Assembly (NCBI RefSeq): GCF_958295425.1
Contig: NC_081151.1
Location: 21,843,452 to 21,907,451, forward strand
Direction of reading: 5' to 3'
DNA from: Solea solea
Lineage: Eukaryota > Chordata > Actinopteri > Pleuronectiformes > Soleidae
DNA: 64,000 nucleotides
The notes under the pieces are model-generated. The model was not told the DNA's origin and did not search any database. It worked only from the letters and a program-made list of their open reading frames with translations. The position numbers and the translations under genes are program-made. Below are positions 12,701 through 28,200 of the stretch, in pieces (positions within the stretch are counted from its first letter, which is position 1; every line of letters starts with the position of its first letter).

Positions 12701-15700
12701 GGAGGAAGAGAGGATGAGGGCAGTCAAAAATGTGATGGAAGAGATGCCTTTGCCTTGTTCGAGAGAGGGGATCTCGGGAAAGACGACCAACGTCAAAAAA
12801 AACCCACGGTGATTTCTTTGTCAGCGTTAAGAGATTAAAATTTAAGGGATTAAAATCACACCTGTTAATCCCTCACACTACAGGATAATTTGGCCAGATA
12901 ATCTGTTCAAATCGAAATCTGGCCAATAATCTTCTAAAGTGGGGAGTGTTTTTTAACGGAAAGCATCATTAATACACAATAAACACAAAATGTGACATAA
13001 ACAGTTTGTTTCTTAACCCGTGGAGCTCACACACCTTGAGCGGTTTGTGACTGTGGGGGTCGGTCTCCTTCCCCAGAGCGGTGGGTTGCTGGTTGGTCGC
13101 CGTCAGCTGGTGCCTCTGGAAAACCAACGCCTCCTTGAACTCCTCCTGCGTCTTGGTCTCGAGCAGCTTCTGCCGGAAGGAGATGTCGGAGAAGAGCGTG
13201 GCGAACGTCCGGCCCAGCTCCATCGCCGTCTTGGTGCTTTTCTGTCAAAACGGCAGACACGAGTACTGTAGTTGTGCGTTTGTGTTGGAATGAGTGACAT
13301 CTAATGGTGAAACTGTAGAAGGCAACAAATGATCGCTACCTGAGCGTTTGCGACTTGTAGCTAAAACAGTTTACGGCAGTTTTTGGGGGATTTTGTATCA
13401 AATAATTAGATTTTGGTACCAAAACTGTCACAGGAAGCAGCTCCACTTTGGTACATGTGTAGAACTAAACGGGTTTCTAGTACTTTTCCCTTTGACAAGT
13501 GCACCGGGGGAACTACGGTGGCCTTCATAAACCAGAAAGGACAGCCACTTTTCCGCTAGCGTAGCGAGCTACCGCTTCACAAATGCAAACCAGCTGCTTT
13601 TGTCTGATCAGGCTGCTGAAGAAACCACAAAATGGCCGCCTCTGTAAAACAAGGCCCTTGCCTTAAGTAGCTATCAAAGGGCCGAATCTAAGGCTACGAA
13701 TAGCAACTCATTTTATTACACACTTCAATTCAATTCGTGGAACTGTGCATTGTGTGCCATAAAATGAGCTGAAGGACAAACAAGTCGAGAAGAAGAGATT
13801 CAGGTAATAATTCTCAAGAGTTTCTTCTCGACAATCACTGCAGAAAGAATTTCAAAAATATGTCTTTCTCCGGTTAATGTAAGGTTCCTGTAACAGACAC
13901 ACTCGATATAAAGCATTTGTGGGTCATTTGTTTGTCTGAAGTTTAGCAGGACTACTCAAAATAATCGAATGGACTCGTTCACGTTAGAATTTGGTGGACG
14001 GGTGAGGGACAGGAATTTTAATTTAGCTTTTTGTGAAGACTTCTTGTGGCACTCTGGGAACACTTGGTGAATGAATTGCTCTTTTAAGAGATGATCAATC
14101 AGTTCGATTTCTGCCTCTCGGCCCCTTCGTGACGGCAACCTGACTATTTTTGGGTTGTAGACAAAACAAGACATTTATTTCAGGATGTCACGAATTTTAA
14201 GGGCATACATTTTTCATTGTTATGTGATATTTTATGGTCGAAGAAAATAATACATTAATCAGTACTGAAAATAAGTAACTAACTCTGACAAATATCCTTC
14301 ACAAAATGGACTAAATCTAACACAAAGCAACAAATCTGGGTTCGACATAAAGCACGAGCATGGACATGTAGGTAGATTTGGAGGTTTGGAGCCGGGCCCT
14401 TGTCAACAAACCCACATGTGGGCACAAATAAGGCTGTCCCCAGTCACAAAGAGCAACAGAGCGACGCTAATGTGCTTCTGGCACGGCTGCGACAGCGTCC
14501 CGGTGCCAAGGAAGGCCTTGTTAAGCAGGTGGTGATGAAGCCAGCACAGGCGGACTCACGCCGCGTACAGTAGCAGCTGCAGCAAACAGAATCTGCAAAG
14601 CCGCTGAGCTTAAATGCAAAGTGGGAGCTGAATTTCAACCACAACGGAGAGAGAAAAGAGTCGGACAGAATCTCAGTTAAAACACAGCTCGCATGCAGCG
14701 ATGGGTGACATCTAAAAAGCCTCACTACCCCTCTCAAAAATGTCTTGACAAGAGGTCGTCAATGGATATTTTAAAGTATTTTAAAGTATATAATGTTTTT
14801 AAAAGTCCATCATTGTTGCTTATCTCTCTCTCTCTCTCCAGTCAAGGCAACTGCTGGACAGTTATGAGATGAAGAGACAGATGGTCCTTGCATTTATTGA
14901 TAAAAAGGCTCTTTTTTCTGCAGATTTAATGAGATTTATTCATTTATATATATATTAATATGAACATTTTGTGCTACGTTAAAGTGTTCTTCTTTCCTTT
15001 TGTCAATGAAATAAATAAATGCAGTTATTTGTGTGCATGAAAACATGGACGTAAGTGCAACTCTTCCTTTCTGTGTTTTAGAAACTCCAGTGTTTTATAC
15101 TGAGAAGGCATCGTTTGTGCATCTTTGACATGATTTCACTTTGATCTAAACGTTCTTTTTCAGCGTGAAGCCACGGAGTTCACATCCACTTCACTGTCTT
15201 GGTTTGGTTGCCATGCCGACATTTTGCAGAAAAACAACTAACGGGACAAATTCGAGAGTATTTAAAAGCCAAAAGACAGGATTTTGACGAGGGATTTGTC
15301 AAAGTTGTGAAGATCACTGGTTTTATTAATGAGGCTGACTGGGAGGAAAAAACAAACAGGAACGTGGGTGTGAAACATGAGTAACGCTCGCTGCTGCAGA
15401 TATCGAACACACCTTCCACAAACTGCTAAAAGAGCGACAAGGACAACAGGACGTTTGAAGGTGCTTTAAGGCTTTAAGTGTGTTAAGTAATTGTAATTTT
15501 ACGTTACAGCAGGGGTGTCAAACCGGCGATTAGACTCTAATATTAATGTGAAATACTATATTTTTCACTGCCAGACACCTGTGACTAAATTAAAGGCTTA
15601 ATATTGTTGAAATTGCACTTTATTTTCTCAAGAAATGTCTTGTTTTGTAAAAAAGATACTTCTTGTTCTTGTTGTTCATTGGTTATTATGCTGTTATTTT

Positions 15701-18162
15701 ACTAGTATTTGTTTTGATTTATTATGATTCAATGTGGTTCATTGCCTCTTGGCGTCCATGCCGTGGAGTGGAACTTTGCCCCGCCCCATTTGAGGCCCCA
15801 CCCCCTTGAAGTGTCTGTTACACAGGTGACCAAATATCATTTTATACGGGAAAAGTCAAGACGTGATTCCGTGTTCAGGCACTCTCCTGCGAAGGTTTGT
15901 TTTGATGATGAAGATGGAAGTCTTGGTCTTTCAAGAGCTCCCGAATATAAAATTGCAAAAAAAACAAACAAAAAAGGGTAAAAGTTTACCAAGAAATCAT
16001 CTTCCTCTTCAATTTTCTTTCCCCCCGCAACAACTCGTGTTGTAAATGGAAGTGAATGGGAGGTCTGGTCAGCACTCTCTGCACTTTTTAGGTGATTTAA
16101 GGAAAAAGTGCAGGTCGTACAAGAGTGAAAACAACACTCAGGGGTGAGAGGGAACAACCACGCCAACGTTTCTATGAAAACAATTAGTTGTGACGTCCCC
16201 ACAACTGCTTCCTGTCTCTGAGGCTGCTTAACTCTGAGGAACCAAAGGGCCTTTTATTTTGGAAAGTACAGTGAGGAAGAGGAACAGCAGCGTCACAACT
16301 TTCAAAATAGTCATTATTATATATTTGACTTTAGAACTGATTACCAATTGGTGGAGGTTAATCGTTTCACCCTTGATGTTTAACAGAGAGCTTTTTGTCC
16401 GAGTCATGTCAGAAACCACAGACGCTATAAAACGCTCTAAATGGTAGGCGATGGAAAACGCTCCACCCACTTATGCTAGATTACTGCCGGGATGTATTTG
16501 CCAACCAAAGGAATTCCTATTATCATTATCATTATGTCCCTTAAAAGATTATTTTTACAGAAGCAGAGACCATCAAGAATAATTGAGACATGATAGTGAT
16601 TTATGTTTACTCCAGGCTCAGATTAATGTCTCTGAGAACGCCATTAGTGGTCGTAATGGCCGCCTGTGTGACTGGAATGATGAGGGGAGAAACACACAGT
16701 CTGTGGAATAAAGAGATAGAAACCAAGGGTGGAGCTAAGAGAGGGGGTGGAGCTTCCAGTGTGTGACATCTGCTGTCAGTCACACCAAACACCAAAAGCA
16801 TCGTTGAATTTACTTTGATAAAAGGGATTTTACCAGAAACCAGTGATTAAGACCATGGTTTTCAAACTGTGCTACGTGTAGAAAATTAGACAAATAACAA
16901 CATAAATAAAGAAATACATTTCTCTTTACCAGTGTGTGAAGTATATGTGAGGAAGGAGGAGGAAGAGGAGAGAGAAAATGATCTTACTGGGAATAAATCT
17001 GCCTCCTGTGGAGTGTGGAGCTGACTTTGCTCGGGTGGGATTATTTCCTTAGGTAATACTTGCTGAAGCTGACTCATTTTCTCAAACGCCTTCACTAAAA
17101 TCTGTTCTTTGTCCACAATGCGAGTAAATACAATTTGCATTTTGCCTGATATGAACCGCTTTGCTGTGTATGACTTTGGCTTCAAGTGGTTAAGTGGATT
17201 TTGGACTGGACTTCTGTTGTTTGTGAGTTCTCTTGTCTCCCCAGTGCACGTCACAGGATCAGATTTAATCAGACTTACATGTAAACAGACTTCCTGTTGC
17301 ACCTTCCAGACCCTGAGACTACAACTATGTTCCCTCAGATCTTTTTTGGGCAGATTATCTGGGCATATGTGGGCGGATTTTTTGATTTCTCGACATGACT
17401 GACGTATCTGCACGGGTTGCTCTGGTAACAAAGTAAGTGCGTGGTATGGAAATGTGACACAAATGCAAGAAGTGCACCTCTTTCACTATTTCTGACATTA
17501 TTTGTGTTGTTGTTGTTGTTGAGTGAGGCGTTAAGAGTGACGCAAAACATGATAAACTGTCGTTTTTTTGCAGCCAGAACGTTCAGACTGAGACTCATGT
17601 GACGGAATCTGATCTCAAAACACCACCAAATATGGTTTAAATAGAAATTCTACCGAGTTTCCTTTAAAAATAAAAGTGCATATTCAGGGATTCGAGGAGT
17701 TAAACTTACATGGACAAATATTGTCAATGATACAAAACACAGATGAAAACATAATGAATGAAAGAGGAACAAGATGGTGGCTTTAAAAAAACCAAACAAA
17801 CCACCAAAGGCTGATAAATGCCATGGATCATTCGGGCCCTGTGGGGGCGGCACTCACCATTTTGAGCGGGGCCAGTATCAAGATGACATAGCGGACCTCG
17901 CAGCAGTTCTCCCCCCAGTTCTGCGGCCTCTCCAGGCGCGAGATGCACACGTGACGCCTCTGGAGATGCTTCACGTTGCAGCTGGAGGAGAGAGGGAGGG
18001 AGGGAGGGAGGGAGGGAGGGAGGGAGGGAGGAGAGAGAATGGCGATGTTTTTATAAATGTCAACACTTCACCTTACCGGCATCACCCTTCAATTCCATAG
18101 ATTAACCTCTTTCTCTACAGCAACAGTTGGGCAGTATTCAAATGTCCTGGATGAGTCAATTT

Positions 18163-18196
<34 letters not shown>

Positions 18197-20378
18197 AAGA
18201 CTGCACTGACCTCCATTCATTAAGTGTTTTCTCTAACCGTAACCATAAACCAGTGAAGGTCTAACCCTGAAACTTAACCTAACCACAAATCCAGCTCCTC
18301 AGGAATGAGGTTCTGCCTCATTGGGACCAAGTTTTGGGTCTCCATGAGGACTTAGACACCTCACAATAACCTTAATCATAACAACTAAACCCAACACCAA
18401 CATAAACCCAACATAATCTTTAAGTCTTAACCCAAAAACAGCCATGTCCTCACAAAGACGCATGTACAAGCACACACACACACACACACACAAACAAACT
18501 TGTTTTCATATCTTTGTGAGGACACAGCATTGACATAATGCATTCCGTAGCTCCTTCCCCTTACCTTAACCATCACAACAGAGTCCCTAACCTTAACCCT
18601 TAACCTCCCTCTAACCTAAACCCAATTCTTAACCTAACCCTAAAACCAGGTCTTAACCCTGAAAAAGCCCTTTAAAGTTGTGGGGCCAGGACAAAATGTC
18701 AAAGGTCACATTCACTTGTGGCTGCAGGTTTAACAATCACTCATTTTCAGTTGATTCTAAATGATTTAACCTGCGTGACCTTTGTTTTTAATCTGCTGTG
18801 CATCGCCACAAATGCTTCAGTGACACTCATCATAAAGTAACTGACAGATGAAAATAATCGTGAGCTGCAGCTCTTCTTTTCTGGAACTGCTCTCTTCTCT
18901 GAAATCATGCATTCATGTACAAGTGAAAGTGATGAGCAGCGCTTTAGAGACGACACTCGTCACGTGTGTGAGCTTACAGGATGCAGAGCCAGGACTGCTG
19001 GTACTGGATGCCGGTGGCCGTGGCCGTGACGCCCTGGATCGTCTCTGACAGCAGGTGAACTGTGGAGCGGAAAGAAAACAGAAAGGGGTCAGAGGTCAAA
19101 CACACGTTATCTGGACCGCGATCCTCACACACTCTCATTTTTCCTTTCTTCACGCTGTTCATCCTCCTTTTTTCCCTCTGTGAGCACCAGCAATCTGTGT
19201 CATCCCGTCACGGGAAAACCACATTCATAACAGCTGCTGTCGCTTAGGATTGGGAGTATTTTATGAGTTGGACAGAAATCATTTTAGCCAAACCTGGTGC
19301 CAAGCCTCCCTCTCTCTCCCCTCTCCCTCTCTCCCTCTCTCCCTCTCTCCCTCTCTCAGCGTGATGTCTCCATCACCAGAGTCTAACGAGCTCGCCTCCC
19401 GCCTCGGACGGCGATGCCAGTCGCGGGCAGAAGCGCGGGCGTCGCGGCGGGCTAATAGCGGCGTCCGTCCGAACCCCCCGGAAGACACCGGCGCTCGTTT
19501 AAAGAGCTGCTGTGTTTACACAGAGCAAATCATTAAACATGGGAAACAGGCGGCACAGCGGCGGCGGCTGAAGCCAGCTTGTTGCTCCCTAATCAGAGGA
19601 AATTCCCTCCTGACTTCTCACACTGCAAGAAATGAATAACGCTGGGGCTTTTTTTTTTGTTGTTGTGTGTTTTTTTTAGGTGTGTGTGTGTGTGTGTGTG
19701 TGTGTTATTGTTCAGCAGCGATGATTGCCCCAAAGCCCCAGAGAAGATTCACCGTGCTTCGGCTTGCAATGTCCTCTTTCGCTCATTTGTACTCAACAAA
19801 CTACAGGGAGGGAAATGTTTTGTATCTTCAAACAGCGGGAAGCGATGATTCCCATATCATTCCGATTTTTCCTGCCAGTGGTTCCAATCCCCCCCCCCCC
19901 CCCCCCACCTCTCCTTCCGTCTGTCTTTGTCTTTCCCTCCGTCACTCTCCCTCTCTGTCATGCCGTCTCATCAATAAAGTATCCTCCATTCATGGCAGAA
20001 AATGATGGGCATCACCATGACAACAGTATCACAGTGCTCAAGGAGTGAGAGAGCCGGGGACGGGGAGAATGAGAGAGATGGAGGGCAGACGAGAGAGAGA
20101 GAGAGGGAGAGAGGATGAAAGAGACACAAGTAAAACAAAAAGAGGAAAATCAAACGAGAGAGAGGTGCAAGGAAGGACATGACGGATAAAAACGGCAGAG
20201 GAAAAAACAAAGAGCGTGACAAACAAGACGGAGACGAGACGAGAAGACGAGAGAGGGAGAGAGAAGTGAAGGAGATGGACTGGGATTCAATTCAATTAAT
20301 AGCAGTGAGCCTGACAGCCATGTAATAATCAAAAACCATCCAATTTCTCATTGATGTGGGGAGGAAGATGGAGAGAGG

Positions 20379-20415
<37 letters not shown>

Positions 20416-20696
20416 GCAAACAGACAGAAAGATGGAAAGATAAAGAGAGGGTGAAACCAAAGGAGACAGAGGTGAAGAAATTAAACACACACACACACAC
20501 ACACGCGTGGTTCCCGCGGTCGTTCCTCCTTAAATCAGCCTTTAAATAAACCCTTACAGCAGATACTGTGAGACATTAAGTGTGTCACATTTAGGTAACG
20601 CTTTATTGTAAGATTTTTTTAATATATATAATTGAATATACTAAACATAAATATTTTTTTAACATATTTTTAGTTTTTTGAAACGAACCAGAGTCT

Positions 20697-20730
<34 letters not shown>

Positions 20731-21369
20731 CGCAGGCGATTTCCTGTCTCCACCATTAGAGGTCACTGTTTGCTTCACACTCAACCTTTAAATGCTTTAT
20801 TTATCTACACGGAAACACAACTTCCCCTATGTGGTCGTTTTTTTACGCACAAGACGACTCTCGGCGTTGCAGTGCGTACGTCAGGCCTGTAGGTGGTGCT
20901 GTAACGCTGCCACAGAAATGCACCAGGAATTCCGTTTTATGGTTCCCAAAACATCACTTCTATGTGGATAAAAACGCGGTGAGATCGCTAAATGGTCGAC
21001 AAAGGTTCTACAGCTGCTACATCAACGAGAACTGTCACAGAGGTCCTGGAAATTCAGGCTCTCGGGTCACGAAAAATCAATATTAGACGTTACGATGTTC
21101 CAAACCTCTCCGAACTTCAATCTAAACATGAAACTGCAGACGTCTGAATGCACACGCTGAATACTGAATCAGGACGTCGTTTAAAGACACTGCAGAGCCT
21201 TGTCGTTTCACACTTCACAGTTCAATTAAACTCTAATTCTATGATGTTAAAGATGGTGTAAGAGTGGCTTTAGTTTGCTCATGCACGTCCCCTCCTTCAC
21301 CCAGGCCCTGCTCATCTGCGCTCATCTAGTTATTTACCTTCAATGAAAGTATTTATATTTATATACATA

Positions 21370-21430
<61 letters not shown>

Positions 21431-22161
21431 GATACATGAGCAGCTCAGGTGGACAGACCTGCAGATGAAGCAGAGACAGTGTTTGATATGTTGGCTGGCG
21501 TGATCAATGCGATTCCGTTAGAGACTAATTAAGACGTTACGTCGGATACTTGTCAGTTTCATCAAGATTTTCACATCGTTTCATCAGCTTTTTTCGTTCT
21601 TTTTTTTTTATGCAAACACGACCGATTCTCCGCAGGAAAGAAATAAAAAAAAAAGAGAGAGAGAAGAAGAAGAAGAAGAAGAATAACAGTCACACGTAGC
21701 ATATCAAATGTGACAAACTTCAATGGAAACTGCGACAGAGGCAAGTCTGGACGGCTGGATTTGGCGTCTTTCATCTTTTTTTTTTTTTTGGGTGAATTCT
21801 TTTAGCTTCATTATCCACGCGTCTCGGCCTTTTTCCGAGGGCGGAGGAAACAGATCGCAATTTCACCCTCAAATCGCACGAGGTGAGCGTGTGAGCGTGT
21901 GAGGGACACGCGCTAAACCGGGGGAAAACACGGCTGTGTTCTAACCGACAAGAGACGGCGGCGGCACAAGGGTAGATAGATAAATAAATAAAAGGATAGA
22001 GAGATTCATGGTCTCTTTCTGTCAGTGTGTGAAAGGGCCACGAGTCCTTTCAGCCAGGAGACTCTTTACATTACGCTCAGAGGTGACCTCAATAAAACCT
22101 CCTGATCTTTCGCTGCCTAAGAGATTAACTGTGGTATCAGCCCGGCTGCTGCTGTACCTGC

Positions 22162-22224
<63 letters not shown>

Positions 22225-25200
22225 ACACTGGGAGAAAAGAAAATGGTTCCCTTCAAAGCATGGGCTGTGGTGGTGTTGAGAGCTTTGAAGGAGGTGATTA
22301 AAACCTCCCGTACAGGAGCGCGGCACACGAGACACTTACTGTGTATGAGGTGATCCGTCACGACCAATCACGACACAATGATGCGATGCTGTCACATGCT
22401 GATGAGGAGCACCACAGGGACTGGGTCAGCGGCGCTGGAATCTGCTTTTTTTTGTTTTTTTTTTAAATCCCCGTCTCCACTTACTGTACGTGGAAATTAG
22501 ATTACCCCTCCGCAGCCAAATCAAACATCGCCCTCCGTGGATATAACTCAAAGTCAAGGATACCGCGTACGACGTCCAACAGATGAAGCGATCTCAACAT
22601 GAGAGACCTTCTAATATTTCCTCCTTGGGAATCAATCAAACCGATATTCCCTGTATTGGTCACACGGAACACGGAATTTTCAGATTGTACCGTTCACATT
22701 TATCGCCAATTTGCCAGGTAGACGGACTTCCTCGCTGACTTTATTCCAAGCATTCTCGTCCTTGGTGGGGGACTCGACGTAGACTTGAGTAAAGTCACTC
22801 GAAATGACTCGACTTATGGAATATTTACATTAACGTTACAAAAAAACACAGAAAACGTTGGGCGCCTGCTTTTGCGGCCTTACGTACAAACCTGGCAACC
22901 GTCACCTCAAATCCCACCAATGAAAGTAAGACAGGAAGTCCGTTAGTTGCCATTTTAATCCAACGCAAGTTAACGTCTCATCTCCATCTTCTATATATAG
23001 AATATATATAGACTATAATTTGACATTTCATCATAATAATATTTTTGCAGTTTTTTGTAAAAGATTAAGTTTGAAAATTCATGGATAACAAGCATTGAAA
23101 ATACAAACTGGTGTGATTTAGATAATTAATAATGTCGTTAATTGCACTGGGCGGTGGTCTAATACATTTGTCCGCGTCGTTTTCTTTTCTTGCCCCAAAG
23201 GCATCAATCAAACAATTTGAATGTTATCACTTCAGTCTTAATCTTAGAGGATTCGATAATTGTCTTTCTGTCTTTCTTTCTCTTTTAAACGGGGTTTCAC
23301 ACAAAGCCTTGATCAGGCGACGGGAGGACGAGTGGAGCGGACGGCGACTCCGCTGATTGGAGGGTCAGCTGAAGAGCCGCTGATATCTGTGACGGAGCGG
23401 ACGGGCGCACGCCGCTGTCTGTAATCATCTGATTTGACTCCATGCATCGACCCAGTCCCGAACGTGGAGACGAGCACAGACGGCACACTGATGGTGATTG
23501 GTACAGAAGCACAAAAAAAACAAAAAAAAACCAACAAAACAAAACAAACGAGAAGAAAAAAAAAACAACAAGAACCCCACTGATTGCAGCCTCACGGCGG
23601 CTGATGCTGACATTTTCATCCAATTAGCACAGCTTACCGTCATCAAAGAAAACGAAACTCTGAGACTGGTCTGCTTGCGGGAGGAAAGGGGGGGGAGAAA
23701 GAGAAGAGGGAGGAAGAGGAGAGACCAGAGAGTCAGTGCAGTCACCTTCAACAGGTGACCAACAGGAGGCAAACACACACTCCCCACACACACACATGTG
23801 GTTGGCACAGAAATATCTCTGCGGAGCAGAAGCTTCATTTCCTGCCCTGCTTTACCTCATGCATATTAAATATCATTTTCCAGAGAAAATCCCTCAATGT
23901 CGGCTCTTTGTTGGATCTTATCTTGATTACCGGCTACAGGCTATTACCAGAGATTGAATTCTATCACTGATAGCGGGGTCACGTGTCCGGTTAGTGCAAA
24001 GAAACCCGGGCGACGTCAATGAAGGCATCAAGGCGAGAGAATAAAAAAATGACACGTATGGCGTTCCGTTCCTCATGCGCTAAAGGAGCTCGAATTAATT
24101 CCTCCAATTTGGTATTCCGATCATTCCCGCTGAGTGCTGCACAGAGAGAGATTTTCACAGTCAACGGTCATGCCGCCGCCATCGCCATCGCCGGCGGCCT
24201 GGAAGAGACATATTATTACAGCGGCGAGGAAGAGTTGGCTGATTCAAAAATACACACAGCACCTTTTTTTCTTGTTGAATGGAGCTAATGATGGTTTGAA
24301 TATTTACAGTCGGGAATAAGGAAATACAGATTATTAGTCTGAACTCAGGCTGTACGAGATCTCAAGGCCGAACGCAGTAGGAATTCCTCTGAGATTTGAA
24401 TGTTCTGGAATTTGGCTCCGTGTAAAAAAAGACTCACTCTGCGCCAGAGGAGGTGAGCCAAAGCTAATCAGCCGAGAGACGATCGCCTTTAATTTGTTGT
24501 TGGCGGTCAAACTGTCACCTGTATATTTAATAAACAGTTTAATTATGTTCTTTTGTGACAAAGATTACATCTAATTGTACGTAATGTACCAATAGAAATA
24601 TTAATATTAATGTAATCGGTGAAAAAAACAACATATTTTCTGCTACAGCTGGGGAAAACCTTCTATTCGCAGTTTTTCTGCCTGATATTATGACTGCGAT
24701 CTGATTTGTGATATCATTAATAAAGTCAAGACTCAGCTCAACAGTCACTGAACTATTGTTTTAAAATGTGACGGAACAGAAACACGAGATACCATCGGAA
24801 TATTCACTACTTTATAATTTACTGCAAGGAAACAAAGATATGTTCGTTCTTTTCTTTCTTCCGCTGTTGATTTGTGAGACGGATTCTGCCTCAGATACTG
24901 ACGAGCAGTTTGTCATCGGTCTGAAGACTTTAACATATTTTATTAGAACAAGGACGAGACAAACTGTATCTGACTCCGCCTCCGTAGGTGGCGCTGTATC
25001 TCTGTCTCCAGTCCGACTAAACGTACACAGGAGTAATCGGACTATGAATCGCATTATCCAGGTTTGTTGGACCGATGTGTTAACGTGACAATAAAAGAAC
25101 CGAATTATTGTCTTAGTCCGACTAAAATTGGACTTTTAGTGTGAGTGACAGCCGACTGGTGGACTGTGGTGGGCGGAGCTGGTCTAGCTCCACCCTGACA

Positions 25201-28200
25201 ATACCGTACCATTTCACTGGAAGAGTCATGAGCGTGACGTCCGATGTCGCGTGATGTCTCCAACATTTTGCAAAGGAAATGTCTAAAATGTTATTATTTA
25301 GGGGAGGAGTCTGGTGTATTTAGCGACAGAAGCAACAAATCTTTTTACTTCTGACTGATTCTAATGATTCAGTTACAACAAAAACAACTGCTTTACAAGT
25401 CGCTAGTTTGTGTTTTTGTGTCGCGTTTAAAACAACCTCGTGCTAGGATGACTCCGCCCACTTTGAGGAGGTACTGATGGAGAATGACGTGACTGATACT
25501 AAACCGAGTAGTGCTAGGACTGTACAATGGGAAAGCACCATAAATGTGACTACTGCAACCCTTTAACCTAAAATTGGCAGGATGAGTAATATCAATATTT
25601 ATTCAGTGACTGTGGAAACGAGGCCAAAAACCCACAAAACTGACTGTAGATGGTTATTTTTTGCACTTGCATGTATTCACCCGGCATGAAACCACCTCGT
25701 TTTGTGGACGCAGTCTCACCTCGCACCCGGCGCCGCTTCACAATCCCAAATATGTAACTGTTTTTCATGGTTGAGTGTTTGATTTGAGTAAAAAAAAAAA
25801 AAAAAACGAGGAGAATTATGCAAAATGGTGGCAAAGTGCGGAGACGCCAGATCGATCAAAGGTGACAGCAATTTGGGAAGAAATGATGGTACAGTCATCA
25901 CACAAATAGGGCACACAATCAGCAGCGTGCGGCGTCGCTGCCAACAGCAACACAGAGAAGAAGAGACAGAGAGAGAGAGAGAGAGAGAGAGGGGGAAATA
26001 CAATTATACAGTACATCCATCATTACTCAAAATATTGACATTAGTCATTCAGTGGCAGCTGCTCATCACTTCCTTCAGCCTCCTATTATTACTTATAGAT
26101 TCTAATCATGTCATCATTTTACTTTTCATGGGGATTTATCTCAGGAAATCCTAAGACAAAAAAAAAAAGGAAAAGAAAAAGAAATCCACTCCTCGCGTAC
26201 AAGTTGGAGCAGGACTAATTATCTCTGTGGGCTTTCATCTCTTTTCATTTCTGTTCTTCTGCGCTCGTTCTTTCTCTCCTCTCCTCGCCTCCCTTCTCTT
26301 TATCTCACAGCTGTACAGTATTACGCTCCAAATGAGCTGGGTCCGCTCGCCGGCCGCATCGCCCCGCTGTGACAGAGTGAGCGCAGATACGGCAGAAATG
26401 AATACCTGAAGAGATGTGTCCTGTTGATAACATACTTACGTGCACCGCCAATGTATTCCCCCGAGAAAGAGTCTTTGTTCCTCCCCTGAAGATGTTTTTC
26501 TCCCTCGCTCCCTCAGCTCCGTTATTTCGCGCGTTAATATTCATGGTTTTAATTTTTAATTTTTTTACTCGGAAATTAATATCAAAACCTCATGTTGAAG
26601 AGGAGAATTAAAAACGAAATGAGACGTCCAACTTTTAAGTGTAGCATTAAACGATTCCAATTAGAATGAAAGAATTTGTCTTATCCATTAGTATCCTCTG
26701 TTCTCATTCTGTGAATGTTTCCATACATTTTCCTCTGTAAACACGGTTTATTAGTTTTTTAAAACCTGTAAATCTGAGCCATTTTAATGTGTTGAATAAC
26801 TGTTACATCATTTATCCCGTTTCTTCTGCTGAAACTTGATTCATTTCCCCAGAGTGAGTCAAAACTATTCTTTCACTATTTTGTTGCATAATATACACAA
26901 GAAAAACTTTATACATTAGAAAGTGATTGCCTCTTGTGGTTTAAGGAGGAGTCTCAATTCAAACTCAATTCTACGGCTGCGTTTTTACAGTGCAGCGGGA
27001 GCTTTGTGTCAGGAACTATGTCCTTCCAGCCACGGACGACAAAACATCCGATTACGACTCCTTTAGGGAAGTTACGAAAACAGGGAAAGCTTTGTGTCTG
27101 TTACTGATTACTGACACCACAACCTTGAGGAATCTACCACTATCAGTATTGGTCTAAATTTAAACGTGGTGCGTTTACCGCATAGCCATAACCAGCCATT
27201 TTACAACCAAAATACTTTTTTCCACAAACAAAAATGATTCTTGGCTGCTTTTGCGTGATGAAGCCTGTGTGGTTTTTCAATGGTTTATCAGCATTTATCG
27301 TTTTGATTCTTCGACATCCAGCCCAGCGAGAGATTTCGAACCTCTTTACATTTTCACAGAACAGATCAATGGTAATTTGTCCAAATGCAGCTTTGTAGCT
27401 CGGCGAAAAGCCTGTCTCATTTCATTCTGGATGAAACTTGACAGACTAAATATATCCGATCCCTCCCAGCTTCACCTTTACCTCAGAGAGTCCCTGAAAG
27501 TTTACAAGAGCCTGGCAGGAAACAAATGGACAGGAGTCTACGGGCAGCGTTATGTAAATAACTCCTGTGTTCATGTTGCTGTGCAGACTAGCGCTTGGTA
27601 AATCTAGTCTGAGTCCATGATTTACCAAGAGTTAACCAACGAAACCCATGCACGCCGAGTTTTCACGGACATACTGTCTGATTTACCTGTTTACCTTGGT
27701 TGTGTGACGTCAGCTACTGGAGCTCTATATCCGTCTATAGTATATAAAATAAAATATCCTCTAAACCTCTAAAATTCTCAAACGTGCCACAAAGCGTGCA
27801 GGAAACCTTCAGTTCTGCCTCTGCCGCCACAGCTTGAGCGTCTCAGAGAGCCATTTGAAAAGCTAAGTGAGTGATCGATGACAGAAGTCAATTATCGCCT
27901 CGACGATCTGTCAGAGGCGGCTGAGCGGAGCCGAGCCTCGTGCGACGCCCATCTCTGACCAACAGTCAGCGACGCCGGCTCGCACAGACAACATGTATGT
28001 GTGTGTGTGTGTGTGTGACAGGCAGCGAAAGAAAAAGCCCTGCGTCTATACTCATGTCATTAAACAGTCGGCAAAATATTACATGACAACAAAAACAGCG
28101 AGGGTTAATGTAATTAAAGCGATAATAAATATGGGTACATGCTGCTGTGTAAGACGGCAGATTGCTCATTTTCAAACCAGCGAGAGATTTAATTAGTGGT

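Larger units (their letters stand above)
17982..18977. other. Intron between exons 5 and 6
   Basis: About 1 kb, mostly the (GGGA)n tract and the teleost repeat 18140-18710. Confidence 0.75.

Noticed and set aside
16886..17431. 181-codon minus-strand ORF within the exon 6-7 intron
   Set aside because: It overlaps an interspersed repeat at one end and resembles no protein family. slc4a11 phases already join across the intron.
18560..18660. Interstitial telomere repeat (taaccctaacc-like)
   Set aside because: Words are degenerate and belong to a common teleost interspersed repeat with flanking 'ataatgcattcc' core, so not a telomeric array.
27251..27601. 116-codon plus-strand ORF in the exon 4-5 intron
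   Set aside because: No family resemblance, no splice support, and length is within what chance gives in 64 kb.
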